From Anaerolineae bacterium (GTDB lineage: Bacteria > Chloroflexota > Anaerolineae > 4572-78 > J111), in contig JAJVIM010000020.1 of NCBI GenBank assembly GCA_022071955.1, positions 62,001-126,000 of the forward strand: DNA of 64,000 nucleotides, read 5' to 3'. Shown one piece after another: positions 33,858-42,301 of this stretch. The position numbers and the translations under genes were made by a program. Position 1 is the first letter of the stretch. Every line of letters begins with the position of its first letter. Below the pieces are notes generated by a model, which ran no database searches, was not told the origin of the DNA, and saw only the letters and a program-made list of their open reading frames with translations.

Positions 33858-34784
33858 ATGTTTGAAATTGTCTTTCTGGGGACGTCTGCCTCGGCCCCAT
33901 CCATCCAGCGCGGGTTGTCGGCCAATGTGGTGATGCACAACGAGCATCGCTTTTTGATTGACTGCGGCGAGGGCACCCAGCGCCAAATTTTACAGAGCGG
34001 GTTGGGCTTTAAACGCCTCAACAAAATTTTGCTGACCCACGGCCATCTGGACCATATTTTGGGCCTGGGCGGGCTGGCTTCTACGTTTAGCCGCTGGGAA
34101 GCCATCGACTCGATGGAAATTTACGGCAGTAAATCGACCCTGGACCGGGTGCGCGACCTGTTGTTTAAAGTGGTACTGCGGGCCAGCCGGCTGCCCATCA
34201 AAATTAATCTGACCCCCATTGAACCCGGCGTTATTTTTGAAGACAAAAGTTTTCAACTGAGCGCCTTTCCTGTGACCCATCGCGGGGCCGATTGTTACGG
34301 CTTTCTGTTTCAGGAAAAGTCACGCCATCCTTTTTTAAATGACAAAGCCGAGGCGCTGGGCGTGCCGGTTGGCCCGGTTCGCCGCGAACTGGTTTCCGGC
34401 CGGGCGGTAACGCTGGACGACGGCCGGGTGATTGAGCCGGAACAGGTGCTCGGGCCAGAAATTCCGGGGGCAAAACTGGTGTTCATTGAAGATGCCGGCC
34501 GCACCGACAACCTGTTCGACGTGGCCCAAAACGCCGATGCGCTGGTAATTGAGTCCACCTACCTGCACGAAGACGCCGATATGGCCCGCGATTTTGGCCA
34601 CATTACCGCTGCTCAGGCTGCGCAACTGGCCCGCGAGGCCAACGTGAAGCAGCTTTACCTCACCCACCTGTCGCGCCGTTACCGCGAGCAGGACATTCTG
34701 GCCGAGGCGCAGTCCATTTTTCCGGCCAGCGTGGTGGCCCGCGATTTTGACCGGGTAAAAGTGGTCAAGGAAAAAAGCGCTTAA
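33858..34784 (+). CDS. rnz: ribonuclease Z
   Basis: This 308-residue metallo-beta-lactamase-fold enzyme trims tRNA 3' ends, which matters here because the window's tRNAs lack encoded CCA. The zinc motif is HGHLDH (H61, H63, D65, H66), with further ligands in [21 protein letters not shown] and YLTHLSRRY. The flexible-arm region [16 protein letters not shown] is typical of RNase Z and separates it from other lactamase-fold proteins. The gene ends one base before the rsmG start. Confidence 0.95.
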   Translation: MFEIVFLGTSASAPSIQRGLSANVVMHNEHRFLIDCGEGTQRQILQSGLGFKRLNKILLTHGHLDHILGLGGLASTFSRWEAIDSMEIYGSKSTLDRVRDLLFKVVLRASRLPIKINLTPIEPGVIFEDKSFQLSAFPVTHRGADCYGFLFQEKSRHPFLNDKAEALGVPVGPVRRELVSGRAVTLDDGRVIEPEQVLGPEIPGAKLVFIEDAGRTDNLFDVAQNADALVIESTYLHEDADMARDFGHITAAQAAQLAREANVKQLYLTHLSRRYREQDILAEAQSIFPASVVARDFDRVKVVKEKSA

Positions 34785-35501
34785 ATGGACTGGGACCTTC
34801 TCCAAAATGGAGCGCGACAGTATCACCTGCAATTGTCCGCCGGCCAGCTTGCCGCCTTTGAAACTTACGTCCGTGAGCTGCTGGACTGGAACCAGCGGCT
34901 TAACCTGACCCGCATCACCGAGCCGCAGGAAATTATCACCAAACATTTCCTCGATTCGCTGTCGGTGGCGCTGGCGCTGGCCGATTTGCCGGCCAACCTG
35001 TCGCTCATCGACGTGGGTGCGGGCGCGGGGTTCCCCGGCCTGCCGCTAAAAATTGCGCTGCCTCACCTGCGGCTCACGCTGCTGGAAGCCACCGGCAAAA
35101 AAACCAAATTTCTGGAGCACGTCATCGAACAACTGCACCTGCCCGATACGCGGGTGGTGACCGCCCGCGCCGAAGAGGCCGGCCGCGATCCGGCGCACCG
35201 GCAGCGGTACGATGTGGCCGTGGCCCGGGCGGTGGCGGCGCTGCCGGTTTTGGCCGAATATACCCTGCCGCTGGTTAAACCGGGCGGGCGGGTGATCGCT
35301 CAAAAGGGGCAGTCGCCCACCGAGGAAGCGCAGGCGGCGGCCAACGCGCTCGGAATTTTGGGCGGGCGGCTGGAACGGATTCAACCTGTGGCCGTGGCCG
35401 GGTTGGATGAACAGCGCCACCTGCTGGTCATTCAAAAAACAAAAGCTACCCCGCCTCAGTATCCCCGGCGGCCCGGTTTGCCGGCCAAAAAGCCAATTTA
35501 A
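34785..35501 (+). CDS. rsmG: 16S rRNA (guanine-527-N7)-methyltransferase
   Basis: This 238-residue protein is the GidB family, which methylates N7 of G527 in 16S rRNA; its loss gives low-level streptomycin resistance in other bacteria. Signatures: NLTRITEPQEIITKHFLDSL near the N-terminus, the SAM motif DVGAGAGFPGLPLKIA, and VAVARAVAALPVLAEY. The start codon follows the rnz stop directly, so the two RNA-processing genes are coupled. Confidence 0.96.
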   Translation: MDWDLLQNGARQYHLQLSAGQLAAFETYVRELLDWNQRLNLTRITEPQEIITKHFLDSLSVALALADLPANLSLIDVGAGAGFPGLPLKIALPHLRLTLLEATGKKTKFLEHVIEQLHLPDTRVVTARAEEAGRDPAHRQRYDVAVARAVAALPVLAEYTLPLVKPGGRVIAQKGQSPTEEAQAAANALGILGGRLERIQPVAVAGLDEQRHLLVIQKTKATPPQYPRRPGLPAKKPI

Positions 35502-35507
35502 CCTCCT

Positions 35508-35535
35508 TTGACGATGCCCAAAATTGCGGTATACT
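35508..35535 (+). promoter_or_regulatory. sigma-70-type promoter of the GH3-like gene
   Basis: TTGACG and TATACT with a 16-base spacer, 29 bases before the TTG start at 35565; each box is one base off consensus. Confidence 0.75.
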
Positions 35536-35564
35536 AGCACCACATTAATCTCAGGAATCCTCAA

Positions 35565-38465
35565 TTGTTTGCAGCCAAAGCCAGGTATTTTGTCATTATT
35601 ATTTTGGCCGCGTTACTGCTGTTAGGCTCCAGCAGCGCGGCGCAGCCCCCGGACCCGCAAATCAACCCGGCGCTGGTTGACGCAGTATTTAACGCGATGA
35701 CCCCGGCCGAACGCGTCGGCCAGCTTTTTTTGGTGTCGTTTAACGGCAACCAACTGGATGCAACCTCTGATATTGCCCAGCTTGTGCAGGTTTACCGCGT
35801 TGGCGGCGTGGCCATTTCTGCCCGCAACCGCAACTTTTTCAACGGCGGCGATACCCCGGCTCAGGTGGTGCGTTTAACCAACAGCCTGCAAACGCTGGCC
35901 CAGCAACCGCCTGCCCCCGAAACCCTGCAAAAATCGGCGGAACTGACGGTGACGGCCGTGCTCACCAGCAGCACGTACAACCCCATCCCCTTATTTATTG
36001 CCGTTGAGCACGAGGGCGATGGTTTCCCCAACACCCAAATCCGGGGTGGCAAATTGCCCGATGTGCCGAGCGCGATGGCGCTGGGCGCAACCTGGAATCT
36101 GGATAACGCCCGGGCCGTGGGCGAGGCCGTGGGCCACGATCTGCCGCTGTTGGGGGTTAATATGCTGTTTGGCCCCTCGCTGGATGTGCAGGATAACCCC
36201 CGGTCCAACCAGCCGCGCGGGCTGGGCGTGCGCACCTTTGGCGGCAGCCCGTATTGGGTGGGCGAAATGGGGCACGCTTACATTGAGGGGATTCATCAGG
36301 GCAGCGGCGGCCGGCTGCTGACCATCGCCAAACACTTCCCCGGTTTTGGCAGCAGTGACCGTGAGATTAACCGTGAAGTGCCCACAATTTTGAAATCGCT
36401 GGACGATTTGCGCCGGGTTGAGCTACCGCCCTTTTTCAAAGTGACCAATCTCAGCAATGCCAGCGCCGAGGGCGTGACCGATGGGGTGATGACGGCGCAC
36501 GCGCGCTACCAGGGGTTATCTGGCAATGTGCCCATCAGCCTTGATGCGCGCAACCTGCCGGCGCTGCTGGCGCTCAAAGAGCTTGGCCCCTGGAAAGATG
36601 CCGGCGGGCTGGTGATTAGCGCATCGTTGGGCGCGCCGGCGGCGGTTGACAGCATGGCCACCAGCCGGGATATGTTCCCGGCGCGGCGGCTGGTGCAGGA
36701 TGCCTTTTTGGCCGGCAGCGACATCTTGCAACTGGTCAATTTTAGTTTTGACCCCGAGAACTCCACCGCGCAGTTGCGTAACATTGCCGACGCCATCACC
36801 TTTTTTCAGGAACGATACACCACCGACGCCAATTTTCAGACGGTGGTCGATCAGCGGGTAAAAAACATTATTCGCGCCAAAATGAAGATTTTTGGCCCGG
36901 ACCTGTTCAATGCCGCGCCGCAAATCAACCCCGATGCGATCAATCAGCTCGGTACCGTGCCGCTGGATTTAAACCGGATAGCCCAGGCCGGAGTCACCCT
37001 GATTACCCCGGCTACTCGCGATGGCCGAACGGTATTGGCAAACCCGCCGCAAACCGGTGAAAATATTCTGATTTTTGTTGACGACCGGCTGGGCCAGGAT
37101 TGCGCCGGCTGCGCCCGGGTGCCGTTGATTAAAACCACGGCGATTGAAGACCAGATTTTGCAGTTATTTGGCCCGGCGGCTACCGGCCAGATTTTGCCGG
37201 AACAGATTTCCAGCCTGGGATATTCGGCGTTAAAGGAAATTTTGGCTCCACCGCCGGAACCGGATTCAGAAACCCAGGCCCGTATTGATGCCACCGAAAC
37301 GTTGCTGGCCGATGCCGACTGGGTTATTTTTGCCATGCTCAACATTGAACCCGACAGCGCGCCGCAATCCGACGCCATGCGGGTGTTGCTGCGTACCCGC
37401 AACGACTCGCTGCGAAACAAGCGGCTGGTGCTGTTTGCCTTTAATGCGCCCTATTTTTTAGACGAAACTGAAATCAGCCAGCTCACCGCGTTTTACAGCC
37501 TGTACAGCAAATCATCGTATTACATTGAAGCCGCCGCCCGGGTGCTGTTTCAGCAGTTTGAACCGGCAGGAGCATCACCGGTGGCTATCCCGGCTATTGG
37601 CCCGCTCAACCTCAGCCCGGACCCCAATCAGGTTATCGACCTGATCCCCATTCAGGTGACGGGGGTCAATGGTACGGTTTCGGTGATTGAGCAGGTGCCG
37701 GAGTCCGGCTCGATTGATTTGAAGGTGGGCGACAGCATTCTGTTCCGAACCGGCGTGATCGTTGACAAAAATGGGCATCCCGTGCCCGATGGCGTCGTGG
37801 TCGACTTTTTCCGGTATTACCCGCTGGAAGGGTTGTCGCTGGAGCCGTTGCAAGGCAGAACCAAAAACGGGATTGCCGAGGTATCAATTGTAAAAGAACG
37901 CGACACACCGCTGCAGGTGCGTGCGTCCAGCAACCTGGCTGTGCAGTCGGTAACGTTTAATGTGGGGCCGGGCATTGTCGATACGCCCACGCCCACGCCG
38001 TCGCCAACAATCTCACCCACTGCCACGTGGACACCCACGCCGCCGGCCACAGATACGCCCACGCCGGAAGATACCTCTACACCCACGCCGGAGCCAACTG
38101 CCACGCCAATGTTTGCGGCTCAATCCGATCTCAACGGCGGTAGCCCGGTTGACTTGTTAGATTTGGTTTACGCGCTGGTGGGGGCGGTGGTTATTGCCGG
38201 TATTGCCTTTACCCTGGGCGGCGACCGGTTCCCGCTGGAAGAGCGGGTGCGTTCGGCGCTGGTGCCGGTGGCGTCCGGGTTGGTGGGCTACATTTTTTAC
38301 ACAATGGCCGCGCGCGCGTTTCCAAATTCCGAATTTATGCATTCGCTGGTGCGGCAAAGTGGCGCCGGTCATTGGGCCGCACCGCTGGTCAGCGTTGTTT
38401 TTGCGGTATTGGGGGTTATCATCTGGCATTTAAAGCCAGGCCGGGTTTTTTGGAGAAAAGCCTAG
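35565..38465 (+). CDS. membrane-anchored GH3-like protein lacking catalytic residues
   Basis: The start is TTG at 35565 (AGGA upstream); 966 residues. A signal peptide (FVIIILAALLLLGSSSAA) precedes a glycoside-hydrolase-family-3 barrel (about 40-430; MTPAERVGQLFLVSF, then KHFPGFGSSDREINREVPT) and a second alpha/beta domain (about 450-660). An Ig-like domain, a Thr/Pro-rich linker (about 805-845) and two to three membrane helices (about 865-960) complete it. In active NagZ-type enzymes the loop reads KHFPGHG...DSH and the nucleophile strand reads [ST]D-[DS]-L. Here they read KHFPGFG without the D-x-H dyad, and ISASL, so nucleophile and acid/base both seem lost. It is probably a glycan-binding or sensing pseudoenzyme at the cell surface. 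Confidence 0.82.
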   Translation: MFAAKARYFVIIILAALLLLGSSSAAQPPDPQINPALVDAVFNAMTPAERVGQLFLVSFNGNQLDATSDIAQLVQVYRVGGVAISARNRNFFNGGDTPAQVVRLTNSLQTLAQQPPAPETLQKSAELTVTAVLTSSTYNPIPLFIAVEHEGDGFPNTQIRGGKLPDVPSAMALGATWNLDNARAVGEAVGHDLPLLGVNMLFGPSLDVQDNPRSNQPRGLGVRTFGGSPYWVGEMGHAYIEGIHQGSGGRLLTIAKHFPGFGSSDREINREVPTILKSLDDLRRVELPPFFKVTNLSNASAEGVTDGVMTAHARYQGLSGNVPISLDARNLPALLALKELGPWKDAGGLVISASLGAPAAVDSMATSRDMFPARRLVQDAFLAGSDILQLVNFSFDPENSTAQLRNIADAITFFQERYTTDANFQTVVDQRVKNIIRAKMKIFGPDLFNAAPQINPDAINQLGTVPLDLNRIAQAGVTLITPATRDGRTVLANPPQTGENILIFVDDRLGQDCAGCARVPLIKTTAIEDQILQLFGPAATGQILPEQISSLGYSALKEILAPPPEPDSETQARIDATETLLADADWVIFAMLNIEPDSAPQSDAMRVLLRTRNDSLRNKRLVLFAFNAPYFLDETEISQLTAFYSLYSKSSYYIEAAARVLFQQFEPAGASPVAIPAIGPLNLSPDPNQVIDLIPIQVTGVNGTVSVIEQVPESGSIDLKVGDSILFRTGVIVDKNGHPVPDGVVVDFFRYYPLEGLSLEPLQGRTKNGIAEVSIVKERDTPLQVRASSNLAVQSVTFNVGPGIVDTPTPTPSPTISPTATWTPTPPATDTPTPEDTSTPTPEPTATPMFAAQSDLNGGSPVDLLDLVYALVGAVVIAGIAFTLGGDRFPLEERVRSALVPVASGLVGYIFYTMAARAFPNSEFMHSLVRQSGAGHWAAPLVSVVFAVLGVIIWHLKPGRVFWRKA

Positions 38466-39514
38466 CGGCTGACTTCGCTGATGGGGTTGGGCGGTGGGCC
38501 GGCCACGCCGTTTTCCTGGCTGGAAATGCCGGGAGCCACCGTCAGAATTATGGCCAGGGTTAGCAGGGCGGTGATCAGCGCAATGAGCACCCGGTTGCGC
38601 CACACGGCAAAGCGCCACCCATTGGTAACCCGGCCGCGAATTACAATGGGGGCGTTGCCGAGCAGCTCCTGGCGGAACATGTCGATGTTGTCGGGGCGTT
38701 CTTCCGGGTGCAGCCCCAGCGCGTGCAGCACGGCCTGTTCGGTTTGGGGTGAAACAGCCGGGTTGATGTCGGCAATGCTGGTGTCAGACTGCTGATTCCG
38801 GGCGCGCAGATAACGGGATTTGGCATCGGCCGGGGGTTGGTTGGTGAGCAAATGAAACAACGTGGCCCCCAGCGAGTAAATGTCAGACCGAACATCCGTG
38901 TGGCCGGCATCGCCGCCAATTTGTTCGAGCGGCGCATATTGAATAGTGGCCCGGCCTTGCAAAACTGTTATAGTTCTATTATCATCTGGTTGCAGTAATT
39001 TAACCAGTCCAAAATCAACCAGTTTGATGGTGCCATTGGGTGTTAATTTAATATTAGAAGGCTTAATATCGCGATGTAAAACGGGTGGCTCCTGGTGATG
39101 CAGATATTCAAGGGCGTTCAGGAGTTGCTCTGCCCAGGTCAGCACTTGCTTTTCGGCAAGAAACTCCCCCTTGTGGCGAGCATTTTCGATGATTTCGCGC
39201 AAATCCTGCCCCGGCACAAAGTCCATCACCAGGTAATTTCTGCCATTAAACAGAAAATAATCTGATACTTTGGGCAGGTTGGCGTGGTCCAGGCGCGCAA
39301 GGATGCTCGCCTCCTGCCGGAAAGCTTCTTGAGCCTGTTCCTGGTATTCTTTGGAGGCGTCCTCGTTGGGGACAACTTCTTTAATTGCACACAGGCGGCC
39401 TTCCAGACGCAGGTCTTCGGCCTGGTAAATGGCGCCCATTCCTCCCTGGCCCACCAGATCCAAAATTCTGTATCTGGACCATAAAATGGTACCGGGGGTT
39501 AATATTTCTGTCAT
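38462..39514 (-). CDS. Hanks-type Ser/Thr protein kinase with membrane helix
   Basis: This 350-residue kinase contains GQGGMGAIYQA (Gly loop), K45 (CAIKEV), HRDIKPSNIKL (catalytic loop), DFGLVKLL, and ADVRSDIYSLG-like TDVRSDIYSLGATLF. After the kinase domain a single membrane helix (about 312-330, VLIALITALLTLAIILTV) and a short extracytoplasmic tail follow. PASTA repeats are absent. It overlaps the GH3-like gene tail to tail by four bases, and is divergent from an FHA-domain regulator 132 bases away, the natural reader of its phosphothreonine marks. Confidence 0.95.
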   Translation of the reverse strand: MTEILTPGTILWSRYRILDLVGQGGMGAIYQAEDLRLEGRLCAIKEVVPNEDASKEYQEQAQEAFRQEASILARLDHANLPKVSDYFLFNGRNYLVMDFVPGQDLREIIENARHKGEFLAEKQVLTWAEQLLNALEYLHHQEPPVLHRDIKPSNIKLTPNGTIKLVDFGLVKLLQPDDNRTITVLQGRATIQYAPLEQIGGDAGHTDVRSDIYSLGATLFHLLTNQPPADAKSRYLRARNQQSDTSIADINPAVSPQTEQAVLHALGLHPEERPDNIDMFRQELLGNAPIVIRGRVTNGWRFAVWRNRVLIALITALLTLAIILTVAPGISSQENGVAGPPPNPISEVSR

Positions 39515-39646
39515 TCTTCTTCTCCGCCGTTGAGCCGGATGGAGACGGGGATTTTGTCAAGACCCGGCACAAAAGTAGCTTAACCGAACAGACGGGTTCT
39601 GTCAAAAGCCGAACGGATATATCGCAATCCAAAAAGGAGATGATCC

Positions 39647-40300
39647 ATGCAAAGACGTGAAGTTGCCATGCTGATCATTCAAGAGGGTAACAGCCCCAAA
39701 TCTCAGTGGCCGCTGGCTAAAGATATAATGATTATTGGCCGAGATTCTACCAGTGATATTCAAATTGACGAGCGCCAGATTTCTCGGCAGCACGCCGAAA
39801 TTGCGGTGACGCCTCACGGCTACACCATCCGAGACTTGGGCAGCAAAAACGGCACGTTTTTAAACGGCCAGCCGGTGTCCGGCGAGCCGCAGATGATCCA
39901 CAATGGCGATGAAATTGGCATTGCCCTGTGCGCCAAAACCACCTTTGTGGCCGAAGAAGCCACCGCGCCGGTGGTGCTGGGCCAGCATTACCGGCCCGGT
40001 ATTCGGATGGACCTGGCCGCCAAGCGGGTGTGGGTGATGGGCCAGGAAGTTGACCCGCCGCTGTCGCTGGCGCAGTACACTCTGCTGGAGCTGCTGTATC
40101 AAAACGCCGGCCACGTGGTATCCAGAGACGATGTGGTCAATACGGTCTGGTCGGCGGAAGAGGCCGAAGGCGTATCCGAGCAGGCCATCGACGCGCTGGC
40201 CCGCCGTCTGCGCGAACGTATTGCGGAAATTGATCCGCGCAATAAATATGTGGAAACCGTGCGAGGGCACGGCTTTAGATTAAGTATGGTTGAAAAATAA
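39647..40300 (+). CDS. FHA-domain winged-helix transcriptional regulator
   Basis: The ATG at 39647 has AAGGAG nine bases upstream; 217 residues. The N-terminal FHA domain (about 20-95) has IIGRDSTSDIQID, RQISRQHAEI and DLGSKNGTFLNG, the residues that bind phosphothreonine. The C-terminal half (about 115-215) is an OmpR/PhoB-type winged helix (LSLAQYTLLELLYQNAGHVVSRDDVVNTVW, and DALARRLRERI, VETVRGHGFRL). No receiver is present, so DNA binding is probably controlled by Ser/Thr phosphorylation. The divergent kinase gene is the obvious partner. Confidence 0.9.
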   Translation: MQRREVAMLIIQEGNSPKSQWPLAKDIMIIGRDSTSDIQIDERQISRQHAEIAVTPHGYTIRDLGSKNGTFLNGQPVSGEPQMIHNGDEIGIALCAKTTFVAEEATAPVVLGQHYRPGIRMDLAAKRVWVMGQEVDPPLSLAQYTLLELLYQNAGHVVSRDDVVNTVWSAEEAEGVSEQAIDALARRLRERIAEIDPRNKYVETVRGHGFRLSMVEK

Positions 40301-40315
40301 GGTAGAGAAAGATTT

Positions 40316-41068
40316 ATGTCAAATTATTGCCCCATCATTGGAATTCCCTGTCGAACTGATACCAGTGGTTTGTACCCCGGCCGCCCGGTAGACGCCCAAA
40401 ATGTTACCTACTCCCGCGCCGTTTTAGAATCGGGGGGCATCCCCATTTTAATTCCGGTACAGGTGGTGGGTGACAAACTCAACACGTTGTTTGACCGGGT
40501 TGACGGGCTACTGTTTAGCGGTGGGGGCGATGTTGACCCTATTTACTACAACCAGTCGCCGCAGGTTGACAACCTGTCAGATATTCAGCGGGAACGGGAT
40601 GAACACGAAATCCGGCTGCTGCGCATGGCGGTTGAGGCCAAAAAACCTTTTTTTGCCATTTGCCGGGGTATTCAGGTGATGAATGTGGCCACTGGCGGTA
40701 GCCTGTGGCAAGACCTGGCCTCGCAAAATCCACACACCATCCGCCACGATTTTTACTATTCCGATGACCAACTGCCGCGAAACTACATTGCTCACGATGT
40801 TCGGGTAGAAAAAACGTCGCTGTTGCATAAAATTGTCCAGGCCGACCGGATGCCGGTGAACAGCCTGCACCACCAGGCTATCCGGGAAGTCAGCCCGGCG
40901 CTGAGAGCCACTGGCCTGGCCGAAGACGGTGTGGTTGAGGCGCTGGAACTGCCCACCCATCCCTTCGCGCTTGGTGTGCAGTGGCACCCGGAAGAACTGT
41001 ACGGCGAATACGGCGAAGCCAAAAAAATGTTTGATGCCTTTATTAACGCCTCGCGCAACGGTTACTAA
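40316..41068 (+). CDS. class I glutamine amidotransferase-like hydrolase (peptidase C26)
   Basis: This 250-residue protein belongs to the PuuD/gamma-glutamyl hydrolase group. The signature SGGGDVDPIYY, the nucleophile C116 in FAICRGIQVMN, NSLHHQAI and the His-Glu pair in GVQWHPEELY complete the Cys-His-Glu triad. Members cut gamma-glutamyl bonds, for example in gamma-glutamyl-GABA. The start lies 15 bases after the FHA regulator's stop, so it is probably cotranscribed. The substrate is unknown. Confidence 0.9.
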   Translation: MSNYCPIIGIPCRTDTSGLYPGRPVDAQNVTYSRAVLESGGIPILIPVQVVGDKLNTLFDRVDGLLFSGGGDVDPIYYNQSPQVDNLSDIQRERDEHEIRLLRMAVEAKKPFFAICRGIQVMNVATGGSLWQDLASQNPHTIRHDFYYSDDQLPRNYIAHDVRVEKTSLLHKIVQADRMPVNSLHHQAIREVSPALRATGLAEDGVVEALELPTHPFALGVQWHPEELYGEYGEAKKMFDAFINASRNGY

Positions 41069-41095
41069 CTCAGCCTCGGCGTGTTTTGTTTTGCC

Positions 41096-41124
41096 AGCCG
41101 GACAACAGTTGTCCGGCTTTTTTA
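41096..41124 (+). terminator. terminator after the C26 hydrolase
   Basis: A near-perfect palindrome GCCGGACAAC-A-GTTGTCCGGC followed by six T, 28 bases after the stop codon. Confidence 0.93.
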
Positions 41125-41140
41125 TTTGGGGACATTAATT

Positions 41141-41168
41141 TTGACCTGTACTGCTTGTGTGCTAAAAT
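41141..41168 (+). promoter_or_regulatory. orphan promoter before the DeoR regulator
   Basis: TTGACC and TAAAAT with a 16-base spacer, one base off consensus each. Transcription would begin near 41175, just before a 35-bp palindrome and 130 bases before a terminator, with no ORF between. Confidence 0.6.
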
Positions 41169-41189
41169 GGGTTCATTCGCACAAAACAA

Positions 41190-41224
41190 TGTGCTTTCGA
41201 ACAAAAATTTTGTTCGAAAGCACA
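41190..41224. promoter_or_regulatory. 35-bp perfect palindrome, probable DeoR-type operator
   Basis: TGTGCTTTCGAACAAAA, a central A, and the exact complement. The TTTCGAA...TTCGAAA pattern resembles operators of DeoR/GlpR-family repressors, and such a gene starts 196 bases downstream. It lies just after the promoter at 41141, where a bound repressor would block transcription. Confidence 0.65.
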
Positions 41225-41269
41225 ATTAATTGCGGTTATAACATTCAAATGCGACGATTGCAGTGAGGT

Positions 41270-41303
41270 AAAGTGGGGCTTCATTGCACGCTCCACTTTT
41301 TTT
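41270..41303 (+). terminator. terminator upstream of the DeoR regulator gene
   Basis: AAAGTGGGGC/GCTCCACTTT (10 bp with one G-U, 10-base loop) followed by seven T. It lies 118 bases before the regulator's ATG and would end an RNA of about 130 bases started at 41141. The remaining gap to 41420 shows an AT-rich stretch (41366-41385) that may hold the regulator's own promoter. Confidence 0.8.
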
Positions 41304-41420
41304 CTGCCACACCGACGCCGACACACCTCCAGATATCTCCGGTTTCGGAAACTTGTTTTGCAAGCATAAAACCAAATTTAAATATGCCTTGGGCAAAGAT
41401 GCTCGCTTGAGTGGTAGCCA

Positions 41421-42182
41421 ATGAAGTCAGAAAAACGGCACGCACAGATTTTGCAACTATTGCGCCACTACGGTTTTGTGACCGTGGCCGAAATCAGCCG
41501 GCAGTTAAAAGTGTCAAACATGACAATTCGGCGTGATCTGGATGTATTGCAGGGGATGGGCCTGATCACGCGGTCGCACGGAGGGGCCAGCCTTACCCCG
41601 GAACGCGGCGACGTGGAATGGCCGCTAATGCTGCGTCTGCAAGAGCAGATGGCCCAAAAACATCGCATTGGGCAACGAGCCGCCCAATTTGTTCGCAGCG
41701 GCGATGTGGTGATTTTGGATGGCGGCTCCACAACGCTGGCGGTAGCTCAACACCTTACCCAGGACCGGCTGACGGTAGTTACCAACTGTTTGCCTATTTT
41801 GTCGGCAATTTCATCGTTACCAAACATAAAACTTATGTCTCCCGGCGGCATGTTTTATGTTGATAATCAGTGTTTTATTGGCCCGGTTACGGTTCAATCC
41901 CTCAAAAGCGTCAATGCCAATGTGGTCTTTGTTGGCACATCCGGGTTGTCGCTGGACCACGGCATGACCAACCGCAAATTTGAAGAAGCTGAAACCAAGC
42001 GGGCCATGTTAGACGCAGCAGCCCAAAAGATTTTGGTGATGGACAGCAGCAAAATGCACACGCACACGCTGGCAACCGTTGGCCCAATTGACGTCATCGA
42101 TATTTTAGTCACCGACGATGGCCTGTCTGCGGCAGACAAAGCCAGCATCGAGAGCCGGGGCGTGCAGGTTGTTATCGCCTGA
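41421..42182 (+). CDS. DeoR/GlpR-family sugar operon repressor
   Basis: This 253-residue protein has the DeoR N-terminal helix-turn-helix (RHAQILQLLRHYGFVTVAEI, then VSNMTIRRDLDVLQGMGLITRSHGGA) and a C-terminal sugar-phosphate isomerase-like sensing domain (VILDGGSTTLAVAQHL, VVTNCLPILSAI, DHGMTNRKFEEAETKRAML). Such repressors are released by phosphorylated sugars. It heads the sugar operon that follows, and a 35-bp palindrome upstream is its likely operator. The inducer may be a product of the FGGY kinase in the same operon. Confidence 0.94.
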   Translation: MKSEKRHAQILQLLRHYGFVTVAEISRQLKVSNMTIRRDLDVLQGMGLITRSHGGASLTPERGDVEWPLMLRLQEQMAQKHRIGQRAAQFVRSGDVVILDGGSTTLAVAQHLTQDRLTVVTNCLPILSAISSLPNIKLMSPGGMFYVDNQCFIGPVTVQSLKSVNANVVFVGTSGLSLDHGMTNRKFEEAETKRAMLDAAAQKILVMDSSKMHTHTLATVGPIDVIDILVTDDGLSAADKASIESRGVQVVIA

Positions 42183-42301
42183 ATTGCCAACGGGTTGGAC
42201 AATTTATCAGAAAGGAGGTGGTTATTCAGCAACCCAAACTAACCAGTAGCAAGTTTTAGTCAAAAATGTTCTCAATTTCTCAACGCGGAGGAGAATCAGA
42301 A

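Noticed and set aside
42183-42301. Leader peptide after GAAAGGAGGTGG upstream of the sugar-binding protein
   Set aside because: The ribosome site is strong, but the following frame is only about 13 codons with no regulatory codon bias and no terminator nearby.
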